This document shows positions 24,340-34,834 of a stretch of 64,000 nt of DNA, in pieces. A program made the position numbers and the translations under genes. The first letter of the stretch is position 1, and each line of letters starts with the position of its first letter. The notes below the pieces were generated by a model, which did no database searches, was not told where the DNA came from, and was given only the letters and a program-made list of their open reading frames with translations. Source of the DNA: Proales similis (lineage: Eukaryota; Rotifera; Eurotatoria; Ploima; Proalidae); NCBI GenBank assembly GCA_019059635.1, contig JAGVRJ010000003.1:1674001-1738000 (forward strand), read 5' to 3'.

Positions 24340-27300
24340 TTCGCCTCGTTTGAAACTGGACCCAACACAAAGAGAAAGAAGACTCAGTTTTTCAATTTAT
24401 GCAAAGCCACAAAAAACAAGAAACCGGCAAAGATTTCTTAACATTTTGTCCAAGTTCAGCTATATTTATTAATAATCTGATGATTCAAGTCTGATTGAAT
24501 TCTCTTGTTGCCAATGTCTTTAAGTTGCAATCCTAGAATATTCCTCTCCTTTAGCATTTATTCACGCATTGGAAAAACAGGGCGTAGTTGTCAAAAATGC
24601 CCCGATTTCCTTGCATGCATTGAATTATGCAGTTTATCTTGTCTTTTGAGAACTACGAACGATTCAGTAATTAAAAAAGAAAAACCTTTCCAGCAGTCAG
24701 TCTTACATTGTAAACATTCGACAGCAAATCGATTATTTTCTCGTCGTCCATATCCGATGCGAGTCCTTTTGCTTCATTATTCTTAGTCTTTCCTATGGTG
24801 AACCAAAAAAGGCTACTAACCGACGGAGAAAAGACCAAGAATCAATACAGCAACAAGTTTGAACGACATTTTCTCTATTCCAAACCAAGCCACTAAAATA
24901 CTTGACTTGAGATTTTGAGTCAAACGATCTGTCTGAAGGCACAGATTTCAAGATTACGGGCCGCCCCTTTCCGTGAGAAATTGCCACGTGAAAGGCGATA
25001 AGAAGCCCGAGTGCAGAGGGCGGCTTCAAACTCTAGAGATATTTCCAAGCGCGCCATGAAGAGGCGGCTGTGACGTCCTGTGTATAATAATAAGTAATTT
25101 AAGTAGTTCAAAATAGCAGGGGAGCAAGCAAGGAACGAAATGAACGACCAAACCAAGGCTAAGGGAATAGTTTTGAGCACAAATGACGATTTGTTTCCAA
25201 TTAGCAGCGAATGAGCGCGCTTTAACGGCAATTAATTGCATGCTTGGAGGAGCTCGATTCTTTTCGTTTTTATGCCGCTAATGAGAGTCATGTAAGTAAG
25301 CGAAGCAGGGAAGCAATATTTGGATCCGAGACCAGAGAGGGAGAGAGAGCGAGCAAGCGAGAGAGACGGGAGAGAGGGAGATGGCGAGGAAGGAAAAGAA
25401 CTAGCCTAGCCCAGAATACGTGAGCCAGTCCAGTCTAATTGATTTTTCTCGGCTAACGATCTCTGAGAGAGAGAGAGAGAGACTAGCTTTGAGCGAAGAG
25501 AAACAGCCGCCAAGAAAAACTCATCGGCCTGATTGACTTGGCCTCTCGTTTTCTGTTGGCGTCGGTCAAATCAATCTAGTTCGCTCTCACACACAACAAG
25601 TTAGTATGAGGCCAAGCGTTTTATTACAATGGCCGGTCCGATTGGCCGCCCAGTTGGAAGCTTAATAGCAATCATAAATTTTGCTACCATTTCCCGGTAA
25701 ATATATAACAAGAGCGATCGAGGCGTAGATAAACATGATATATTAAAGAGTTCAGCGCTCCCGGTCGGCGCTCGCCGCCTTCATGTCTGCTACATTGCTT
25801 ATACGAACCCATTCGATTATTTGGCTTTTTGCTTGATCAATATCTTCTTCTTCATCATCATCATCATCAACTTTCATCAATTAAATACGCTGGCAAATTT
25901 GTTCGGTGTGGTTGGCGTTATTGATTAAATAGAGCCAATGCGGGAAACGCCAACCCAGCATCATCAGGTAATTTGCGGCGTCCCATGATCTGGCACGCTA
26001 TATTAGTCCTCGACTATATTTCTGACTATATTTGATTGTGCCTCTTTCCTCCTCTATTTTGCGTCAATTTTCCGATGTGGCGAATTAGAAACGACTCGGA
26101 AGCAAGTAATGATCGCCTGAGCGCCCATGAGAGCTCATGATTTCATACGCTTTCCTCTAGACTCCGGACAAAGATTTATGCTGGCTCGCAAAGAAAACAA
26201 AGAGTCTGATCGATTCAATCAGCCAAGTTGAAGATCGAATAGTTTGGTATCAAAAGAGCTGCCTCAAATATTGAGAAGCTGATTATCTAGCCGATTGAGT
26301 AGAAAATCAGCTCACGTCTAAATTAATTTATTTGCCTTGGCAATTCAAAGCCATCGAGCAATACTCGAATGACGCTCGCTCGACGAAAAATATGCCTCAA
26401 GCATTAAAAGAAAGCATCAGACGTCCGGCAAACGACTCGGGCCAAGACGGGCAACGCCCTGAAACGAATTGAGCAATTTCAAAAATAATTAGTTTGATTA
26501 GCCAGAACAATATCACGTTCGCCTCTGAGCCATGCATTGAATGCTGCAATAAAAGCCCGCTTTCTTCTTCAGCCATAATCACCATCTGCATCATCAATAT
26601 TTATTATTTCATAGTTGTTATCTGCCTGCCCAAACAGGTTGAGATACAGAAGATGACGACGTAGCAGTGGCAAAGGCATTAGCCGCATTGTTTGCCCTGC
26701 TTTTACAATATATTTATTTGACAAGCTGCCTAGTGATGGTGATGACTCACTCGTATGTGCTCTATTTGGAGTTCTAGTTAATAGAAATGATCAGACAGTC
26801 AGGAGGAATGCGAGCGACGATAAAGCTACTGTTCTCTGTCTCTTCTTCTTTCATCTCCTGCCACCGGCCATATTGTGTCTTTCCGCTATTTCATGCATAA
26901 GGATCCATTTGTGTGTCTAAATCTATTTGCAACTATATTAGCTCGACAGGCACCAAACTAAAAACCAAAAAAAAAAACGAAGAAGCCCAACTACTAATGA
27001 GATGCGATGAGCACGCAAAGCAAAATCTGAATGACAAGCTCGCGCATTTAATTTAGGCTTTCTTGCAATCTGATGCGCTCTTAGGGCCGTCCGCCTCCTG
27101 CCCAGCCATCATTTCATTGTCATGTATTTTACCATGATTATGATTATAATTAAAAAATCCAAGCTCAGATGCTTTTCATTAATCTCAGTGTCACTTGGCC
27201 AGTAGCTTGGCAACTCATTCAAGACATGAGCGCGAAAATGGCGAATGTTTCTTCTCCGTCTCAGATCGAGATGAAGAGGCTCGAGAATGAGAAATCAAAG

Positions 27301-28008
27301 AAATGCAGCTCGCTCGAATTTTCTCGGCTCATTTCGGACATTGGCCGGAAACAGAGGCTCTCCGTCGTCAGCATTTTCTGTTTTAAACAATAGGCGCGAA
27401 TTTGAATTAGTTAAGACGAGGTCTGTTTGATCGTCACGCGAGCCAACAATCGGCGATAGTAAGAAGGCGCGAGTGTTATTTAGAGAGGCTTTTGGGAGAC
27501 ATGATTGATTAGTGCTAGAACTGTGATTTGACTTTCAAGCGTCGAATTACAGGCCGAGGCGAAAATAATCAGGTCGGGACAATGGGACAAGCGTCGCCGG
27601 TCGCCGTAGTCATCGTCCGACAATTCGCTCTAGTCCACTTGCAACTATGTGTCTGTGTGTTTGCACTCGCATTAATTCGGCATTTATTATTCCTACAATC
27701 CCATTCGATTATTACTTGCGCCAATCGATAAGAGCCTCGCTACTCGCTTGCCCAGTTCTCCCTTCTAATGGCACGACAGCATAATTGGGCACAGGGAAAA
27801 GCCAGTGGAATATTAGAAATTGCTTAATTTTTTTTTTTTTTTGATGGCACATGTCCGTGAATCGCTTGACAATTCAACTTCATTCATTCTTCTTCACAAT
27901 TAATTTCGCTTATTGTTTGTCTAGAACAAGCAAGTAGCGCATCAATTCGAAGAGCGCCCACTGACATGATTCAAATAGTATTTGACTACAGGCTAGACTG
28001 AGCGTACA
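24340..28008. other. 3.7-kb gene-free block upstream of ERC
   Basis: No conserved coding sequence, RNA gene or transposon was recognised. It contains purine-rich (GA)n tracts at 25333-25400 and 25464-25482, a TCA run near 25850-25870, many ATTA and TTTATTG-type homeobox-like AT motifs, and a T run at about 27826-27842. Its position upstream of a neuronal gene, and its contrast with the otherwise tight spacing, suggest cis-regulatory DNA. That is an inference. Confidence 0.55.
25333..25482. repeat. Polypurine (GA)-rich tracts
   Basis: Two purine-rich stretches, 25333-25400 and 25464-25482, dominated by GAGAGA, separated by ordinary sequence. They could be GAGA-factor-type sites or simple-sequence drift; the sequence alone does not decide. 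Confidence 0.7.
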
Positions 28009-31000
28009 ATGTCTTTGGAAGTGGCCGAACAGACTCCCAATGGCCTGGTAAAACAGGACGCTTACACAAACGAAGGATACACGGCCAATCGGCCAATGCT
28101 CGACTCTGAGCCGGCCACCGATTCTCTATCCAATCTAGCTGCCAACGAGCTTGCCACCATATTTCTTACCGATCAAGTCAACGAGACCAGTCTCACCAAC
28201 GAGTCTGACGAAGCTCTCGAGCCTGCGGCGCTCATCGAGCTCAACGAGAGCGACTCGAATGTGCTCAAGACTCTTGTTCATTCGGAAAAAGGTGCAGCAG
28301 AAAAAGAGTCGGCGCTCACAAAGCAGAACAATCACGCACAAGTAGATAGCGTAGACGATCTTGCCCAACAAAATGCGGACAGATCTAATCGCAGTCGTTT
28401 TGTCGATGATCTTCTCATTCCAGACGAAGAGCTGAACGTTTCTCGAGCCTCGCGAAGCAATAAAAACTCGTCGACACTGAGCACACCGCTGAACGCGGCC
28501 TCCTACTTGGGCGCGTCAGCGGTCACCGGCAGCCTGGGTGAAATGTTCGCCGGCAGTGCATTAAATCAAAACGAGCCGAACGACGGTGAGCAGTTCATGT
28601 TCTCGTCGGCCTACTTGAGACGAGAACGCTCGCTCGATCGCGCCGACTTTGAGCCGACAATTCGCAGCAAGCACGGAGCGTTTCACCAGCCGTCAGCGTT
28701 CTCGGCCATTCTTAACCAGGCCGCTTCGCTCAGAGGCCAACACAGACGCTCAAACTCGATCTTAAACGGGACGAGCAGTTTGGCAGGCGGCAGCGTTGCG
28801 CATCACGCATCGGGCGCTTCGTTTGGCCGCGATTCAAGTCTGCGCGGCTCGATGAGAGCATCTTCCATTTCGAACATGCAGCGAGAGACGAGCTCAAACT
28901 CAGTGAAATCGATGAATCAAAACGAGTCGGCGCAGTCGAAATTGAACTTCATAAAAGAGCTTCAGATTCGCCTCATGGACATGCAGAAAGAAACTTACTA
29001 TCTTAAATGCGAGCTGGACGCGTGTCAGCAAAAGCTGACTGCCAGCATGCAGAGTGTCAAGCAGTTCTGGAGTCCGGAGCTAAAACGAGAGCGTCAGCTA
29101 AGAAGAGAGGAGACACTAAAATACTCAAATCTAATAGAACAGTATCGAATGCTCCAGGCTGAGTACCAAGGTCTGCTCGAGGCCTACGAACAGCAGAGTC
29201 TGAGCTTTCAGCAAGTGCAGTACAAAATGCGTCAGTTGCAGCTGGAGAATCATTTGAGCGACGAGCTGCAGGCGAACAAGACCTGGCAGCGAGAGAAGAG
29301 TATTTTGAAAAAGACAATTAACGAGCTGGAGCTGCGAATAAACACGCAACGGCAAACGTTGAATGCCAAAGACGAGACGCTCAAGAAGCTGTTCAATCTG
29401 GTCAAGACGATTAGCAATAAACCCGAAGTTGCTACCGAGAGCGGTGGCTCATCTGAAAAGCGAACGATTCAGATTAGCGACCTGGAGACATTCAGCAGTC
29501 AAGTAGACGAGATTGAAAAGCTTAAAATGCGACTTATAGAAGAGGAGAGTAAAAACGATCGTCTCTCTGCCATGATTGAGCAGCTCAAGTTGAATCAGAG
29601 AGCTCAGTCTGGCTTGAACAAATGCTCAAAGGAACCGAACGGCAACGACACAGGCCTACTGATGGAAGCGACGGTAAGATTTTCGCCTCGTTTGACTTCA
29701 ACGAATTCTGAGAAAACAACAAAATTCACAACAAAAGGGCTCTCGAATGAAGCAGCTTGAGATTCAGGTGCAGCAACTTCAAGAAGAGTTGAACGCATCG
29801 AGAGGAATGCGTTCGAGTGAAAATGTCGATTCAGCAGATTCGACGCCGCTCTTGTCGCCGCACAGAAGCCATCAGGCGGCAAATAACAACAGCAGCACAA
29901 GCGGCAGCAATGGCACCGGCAGCTCGGTGTGCACGGCGCAGCAAATTGAACTCTACAAAAGCAACGAGAAGCTGCTTCGCGAAAAGATCGAGACAATCCG
30001 CTCTGAGTTGAGCAAAAAGGAGACCGAACTGGAGCAGCTGAAAACACGCTACGAGACAAGCGAGAGCAAAGAGAAAGACTTGCAGCACTATTTGACGCTG
30101 CTCAAAGAGTCAATAAACACCAAAGACCAGCAAATAGCCATGCAGCAGTCCGAGGTGACCGATCTACGCAATCGACTCAAAGAGCGCGACAGCAACATGG
30201 AGAAAAAGAATCAAATGCTCCAGAGCATTCAAATAGAGAAGCACCAGCTCGACTCTGACATAAGCGAACTGCGCGATCAAATGGACATAAAAGAGCGCAA
30301 GATCGGCGTTCTAAATCGCAAAATAGAAAATCTTGAAGAACAGCTGAAAGACAAAGAGTCGCAAATAGCCACTCTGCGCAGCAAGCTCAACTCAAACTCA
30401 AGCTCAATGTATCACTCAAGCATGGTGCAATCGCTCGAGCAGTCTCTCGAGCAAAAAGAGCGACTCATTGAGAAGCTGAGCAAAGAGAGCCGAGGCGAAT
30501 CGAGGGCAGGCGAGCTTCAAGAGCAAATCGAAACCCTGAACATCACAATCAAAGAGCTGAACGAGAAAATAGAATACAAAAACAAAGAGCAGCAAGAGCT
30601 GCAGAATGAGGCGTTTGACCTCAAGGATGAAATAGAGAGTCTGCGAACACAGCTGATGAGAAAAGACTCGCATGTCAACTCGCTCGAGCTGAGCCTGACC
30701 CAAAAGAACGAAGAGATTGAGATGATCGAAGAGCGCCTTGAACGCTTGAACAAGCAGCAGCTTCAGAAGAAGCAGTTGGCCGAGAGCAAGTCGCAACAGG
30801 AAGCGAACGCCATTCAAAGTGAACTGGAGGCTCTGCGCGCCAAATGCAGTTCGCAAGACAAAGAGCTGCTCAACAAGCAGACCATCATTCAGCAGCTAAA
30901 TCATGAAATTGTCGCACTCAAAGAGTTAATTGACGATTTCGAGGAGCAAAAGCAAGTCCTAAAGGCCAAACTAGAGCAGCAACAGCAGCAATTCGCTCAG

Positions 31001-32036
31001 CTTGAGCAACAGTTCGAGCAGACCACCATCGATTTTGAGACTCAGCTCGCCGAGCAGCGTAAAGAGTTCGACACGAAGCTGAAGTCGATCGAGTCAGAGA
31101 AGACTGCTAGCCAGCCGGCGCAAGTTGAAATTAGTGCAGAACAAGCGGATAGCGCCGAGCAAAAGCATCAAGCCGACCAGAGGCGATTAGAGCAACATAT
31201 TGAGCAGATTAGCGAAGAGCTCGGTGCCAAAAACGTCGAAATTGCCAAGCTCAAGAATAGAATCAATGAGCTCGAAGAGGCGATTAGAGAGAGCGTGTCG
31301 ATCACGGCCGAGCGAGAGTACGTGCTGGCACAGCAAAAGAAACGCTCTGATCAACTGGAAGCTGAGGTAAGTGTGCTGGCAACTCGGCAGTGCAAATCGC
31401 CTCATCAAAGTTGAACAAAACAGAATCAGGAGTTGAGAATTGAGAACGAGAGCTGTCGGCGCGCTCTGAGTGAAAACGAGATCAAATTCGATCGCTACAA
31501 ATCTGAGCTGATTGAACGCGAGCTGCACTTGCAGAAACTCGAAGAAGAAAAAGTAAAGCAAATGGACGAGCTTCTCATCACAAAGTAGGAGAAATTTGGT
31601 TTCCTTTTTGGTTTTCACTCGGCTAGTAACATCGCTCGCTCGTGTGCCGATAGGCAAGAGCTTCTCTTGTCGGCCATAAGTGAAAAAGACGCCAACATCG
31701 GATCGCTCGAATTTGAAAAGAGCGGCGATCAAAAAGAAAAGAGAAGAAAGGTCGATCAATTGAACGCCGAAAAAGACTATCTTCATCAGCAGCTCAAAAG
31801 TTTGGTGAGTGCAAGACGCAGTTGCTTAATTTGCTCTTTATTTCTGACAATCGGACAAAGAACGAGCAAAGAATGAAGCTCATGCAGAACCATATGGCAA
31901 CCAAAGACGCCAAGGACAAAGTTAAACTGCTTGCCAGTCAGTCGACGGCTGTAAGTGATTTTTGAATGCAAGAAGCTCGTCAGTTGGATTAAAAGCTGAT
32001 TCAAAGGCTCACGACGAAGACGGCATCTATGGATGA
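28009..32036 (+). CDS. ERC: ERC/ELKS/CAST (Bruchpilot-type) active-zone scaffold
   Basis: ELKS/CAST/Bruchpilot proteins organise presynaptic active zones and bind RIM, liprin-alpha and calcium channels. Exons: 28009-29673, 29738-31366, 31424-31584, 31654-31804, 31861-31950, 32007-32036, all phase-consistent, 1241 aa. The N-terminal 310 residues are Ser/Asn-rich and divergent. Almost everything after is coiled coil. Family markers are DACQQKLTASMQSVKQFWSPELK, followed late by EKDANIGSLE, DYLHQQLKSL and EQRMKLMQNHM. The C-terminus, made by a 30-nt last exon, is HDEDGIYG, at the place where vertebrate ERCs end in the RIM-PDZ ligand GIWA. AATAAA is at 32265-32270. Longer than vertebrate ERC1/2 (about 950-1100 aa). 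Confidence 0.96.
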
Positions 32037-32803
32037 GATTAAAACGCACTCGAATGTTCCAGTCTAGACTATAGCATCCGCGAAGAAGCTGCTGTTTAGA
32101 AGAAAACGTCAACATCGATATAAACAGCAAACATTTGTTTGGTAGAAAAATCGAGTCGAACTGTAGTTGTTTGTAAATTTTAAACATTAATTGATCATCA
32201 ACAAACACACTCACATTTCTTGTATTTATAAATTAAATATTTTGCCTACATAAATTGAGATAAAAATAAAAAGTCGCCCTCAAATCAAAAAGAAGAAGAT
32301 GCAACACTGTGCTAAGTGCGGATAAGCAAATTCGACAGTCGAGTGTTTAAGAAATTTACACAGAATTTGAAAAAGAGACGTTTACTCGGCATCAAACTGC
32401 ATCGAGAGGCACTATTCCAAGCAAGTTGCCTGGGTAGAATTAGACACAAGTCAGACTTCAAACTATTTTCTTCCTATCCCTTTCTCTATACATCAATCTG
32501 CCTGACTATTTGTTTATCTATCTAAGCTTACGTCTGAACGCCCTGTCATTCTGATTGGTCAGATCGAATCTGCTCAACTTGACACAAATAAGCGTCTTAT
32601 TTAAAGAATCTGGAGCTGTTCAGCTCGACTGAACATGGTCGCGCTTCGGCTAAATTTAGCCTGGGCACACCTGTTTTTCTCACGAACGATGCATATTTCA
32701 GTGGGAGGCCGATTCTACGCAAGTTTCCAGTTCTAAGCGATTCGCGTTTATCTCCATAGCAGCCAGCTTCGCCTTTCTCTAATCTGTCGGAATCCCAAAT
32801 AAA
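32037..32803. other. Intergenic region, ERC to Na/K-ATPase beta
   Basis: 767 nt with the ERC 3' UTR and the presumed promoter of the beta-subunit gene. No other feature was found. Confidence 0.6.
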
Positions 32804-33763
32804 ATGCTCAAGTTCGTATACAATGCAAGAGATAGGACTTGTCTAGGACGTGATGGAAAAAGTCTTGCACTCGTGCTGGCCTTTTTCTCGGCGTTTTACA
32901 CTTTCCTGGCCACTTTTATGATCATGCTCATACTCGTGTTCATACTCACGTTGAACTCTCACTCGCCCAGGTACTACGGCGAAGAGAGTGCAATGGCGAG
33001 TCGAAATCGAATAAATCCCGGCCTCGGCTTTAGGCCACAGATTTCGGTCGAAAACAGCCTAATCGCCTATTCGTTGAACCACACGTGGCCAGACGCAGCC
33101 GCTCAGCAGCTGGCTCGATCGCTGGCCATCTATCTCGATCAAAACTATGACTTTGAATCGAGACGCATGATCAAAGCGTGCGAGCTTCTCTACGATCCGA
33201 GGCAGGCTCGAATCGAGTTCGGCGTCGATCGAGCATTTTGTAAATTCGACTACAGCTCCATTCTGGAGGGGACACCCTGCTCGCCAGCACAAAACTTTGG
33301 CTACTCGAGCAACGCGCCCTGCGTAGCAATCAAACTCAATCGCATATTCGACTGGATTCCGATTCCTTACAAACTGCTGAGCGAAGTACCAATGCCACTC
33401 GGAAAAACGCTGGCCACACATGACAACGTCTATCAGTTCCTGGACCGAAACGTATTTCTGAAATGCGATGGCGCTTACGGCGCCGATCAAGACGTTCTGG
33501 CCCGCTCCAATCTGACTTACTACTCGGTCAACTCTCGCATGCTGAACGTGTTCGATGTCGGCCTAGTGCCGATTGTCTACTTTCCGTTTCTGAACCAGGC
33601 CGGCTACCAGTCGCCGCTCGTATTTGTTCACTTTCAAGTGCCTCCCAACCGCGTCATAAACGTGATTTGCCGCGCGTTCGCCAGCAACATCGACAACCAG
33701 GACCGACTCAATCAGCGCGGAATGGTGCAATTCACTCTTTTTGTCAAGCAGACCCACTCCTGA
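32804..33763 (+). CDS. ATP1B: Na+/K+-ATPase beta subunit (nervana-type)
   Basis: The beta subunit is a type II glycoprotein that escorts and stabilises the Na/K-ATPase alpha subunit at the plasma membrane. A single exon of 319 aa. A short cytosolic tail (FVYNARDRTCLGRDGKSL) is followed by one membrane span (ALVLAFFSAFYTFLATFMIMLILVFIL, residues about 22-49) with the family's F-Y-F spacing. The ectodomain has exactly six cysteines (in KACELL, AFCKF, TPCSP, APCVAI, LKCDG and VICRAF), enough for the three conserved disulphides, and NHT and NLT glycosylation sequons. LNRIFDWIP matches the family's LNRIxxWxP block. ATG choice: first in frame, just before the cytosolic tail. Confidence 0.97.
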   Translation: MLKFVYNARDRTCLGRDGKSLALVLAFFSAFYTFLATFMIMLILVFILTLNSHSPRYYGEESAMASRNRINPGLGFRPQISVENSLIAYSLNHTWPDAAAQQLARSLAIYLDQNYDFESRRMIKACELLYDPRQARIEFGVDRAFCKFDYSSILEGTPCSPAQNFGYSSNAPCVAIKLNRIFDWIPIPYKLLSEVPMPLGKTLATHDNVYQFLDRNVFLKCDGAYGADQDVLARSNLTYYSVNSRMLNVFDVGLVPIVYFPFLNQAGYQSPLVFVHFQVPPNRVINVICRAFASNIDNQDRLNQRGMVQFTLFVKQTHS

Positions 33764-34045
33764 CGCGTTAGTCAAACTCATCGTGCCACGGCGGCCAATT
33801 TGCCCTCTAGTCATCTGTTTTTGCATGTTGAAAGGAAAAAAAGCGGAAATGTCTTAGCATGGCTCACGGCCTTTAATTTAATTCAATTCGAACATTTTTA
33901 AAATTACAATTATTAACCATTAACGTTCTTAACGTGAGAATTTGACTTTTGTTCATAAACAATTTTGAGCTCATTTGCTTTGTGTAGTGTTAACAATTGA
34001 TTGAACTTGAGTTGCTGGAGCGGAGATGGGCGGATCGATCGAATG

Positions 34046-34221
34046 CTAACGACGACCAAATCCTCTGTGAAATCCGCCGCCGAATCTATGAAAGCCTCCG
34101 TGGAATCCGCCGAAGCCTCCACCGAAACGACGGAATCCTCCGCCAAATCCACCGCCGAATCTTCCACCGAACCGGTTGAATCCGCCGCCGAACCGATTGA
34201 ATCCCCTGCCAAATCCTCCGA
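34046..34221 (-). repeat. Tandem GGN-TTC coding repeat of the Gly/Phe protein
   Basis: The exon is built from variants of a 12-18-nt unit encoding RFGGGF(N/H/G), visible on the + strand as repeated AATCCGCCGCC/GAATCC modules. Units differ mostly at synonymous sites, which indicates an older repeat kept at protein level. Confidence 0.75.
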
Positions 34222-34351
34222 CTTGAAATGAACACACAGTGAATCACAGTGATTGAATAGAGGAGAAAAGAAGAGCGTTACATTGCGCCTCGGTGACCAT
34301 GCACATGGCCAGGATCAGACCGATGAAGAACAGTAGCGTGATGGCTTTCAT
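34046..34351 (-). CDS. Small secreted Gly/Phe-repeat protein
   Basis: Exons 34351-34282 and 34221-34046, separated by a 60-nt intron, encode 81 aa. The first exon is a textbook signal peptide (MKAITLLFFIGLILAMCMVTEA). The second exon is almost entirely a degenerate repeat of Gly with Phe, Arg, His and Asn, of the type RFGGGF and NRFGGGF, with no cysteine in the mature part. Such sequences occur in glycine-rich antimicrobial peptides, cuticle or adhesive proteins and egg-coat proteins; nothing here chooses among them. A TATA-like element lies about 90 nt upstream of the ATG. It is probably abundant and tissue-restricted, given this promoter type (inference). No homologue is recognised. Confidence 0.78.
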
Positions 34352-34434
34352 TTCGGCTCCGGAGTCTTTGGATTCGGCTTTGATTTGTGGATGTGCTCAG
34401 GCGTGTGAGTTTGCGATTGAACAAGCATCCGCTT

Positions 34435-34444
34435 GTTTAAATAG
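34435..34444 (-). promoter_or_regulatory. TATA-like box of the Gly/Phe protein gene
   Basis: The minus strand reads CTATTTAAAC here, about 85-95 nt upstream of the start codon at 34351. The spacing resembles that of the TATA box of the TFAPFP-repeat gene at 46571. Confidence 0.55.
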
Positions 34445-34834
34445 TGATTTAGAGCTAGTTTAGACGGCCAATCAGATTCTTCTGTTGAAATGATTCAACT
34501 CGCAGCTACAAAGCCAAACAGACGCTTGAAAGAACATTTGCTCGTGTTTGATTTCAATTGTTAATTTGAGCAAGTTAGAGCGAGCGAGAGACATGTGAAG
34601 CTGTTTGGATAGGGCAACAGCTCGGACAAGCTACCGACCCGTGCTGGGTGTTGAAAAGAGAACTTTTCGCTTTTGTTTGGATTTAACTTTATTTTGAAAA
34701 TTTTACATTTGCGAGTATGATGCAGACTTTGCTGAGTGTGACATTCAAAACAATATTGCCATTAAGTCGTTTAAAAAAGAAGTCAGTTGGAATTGAGAGC
34801 TCAAGAGAAGATGAGAGAGAGAGGGGGAGACAGA

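Noticed and set aside
24793-25029. Minus-strand 78-codon open frame with a signal-peptide-like N-terminus
   Set aside because: The hydrophobic start is attractive, but the rest has no repeat, domain or cysteine pattern, and no splice or promoter support. Not listed as a gene.
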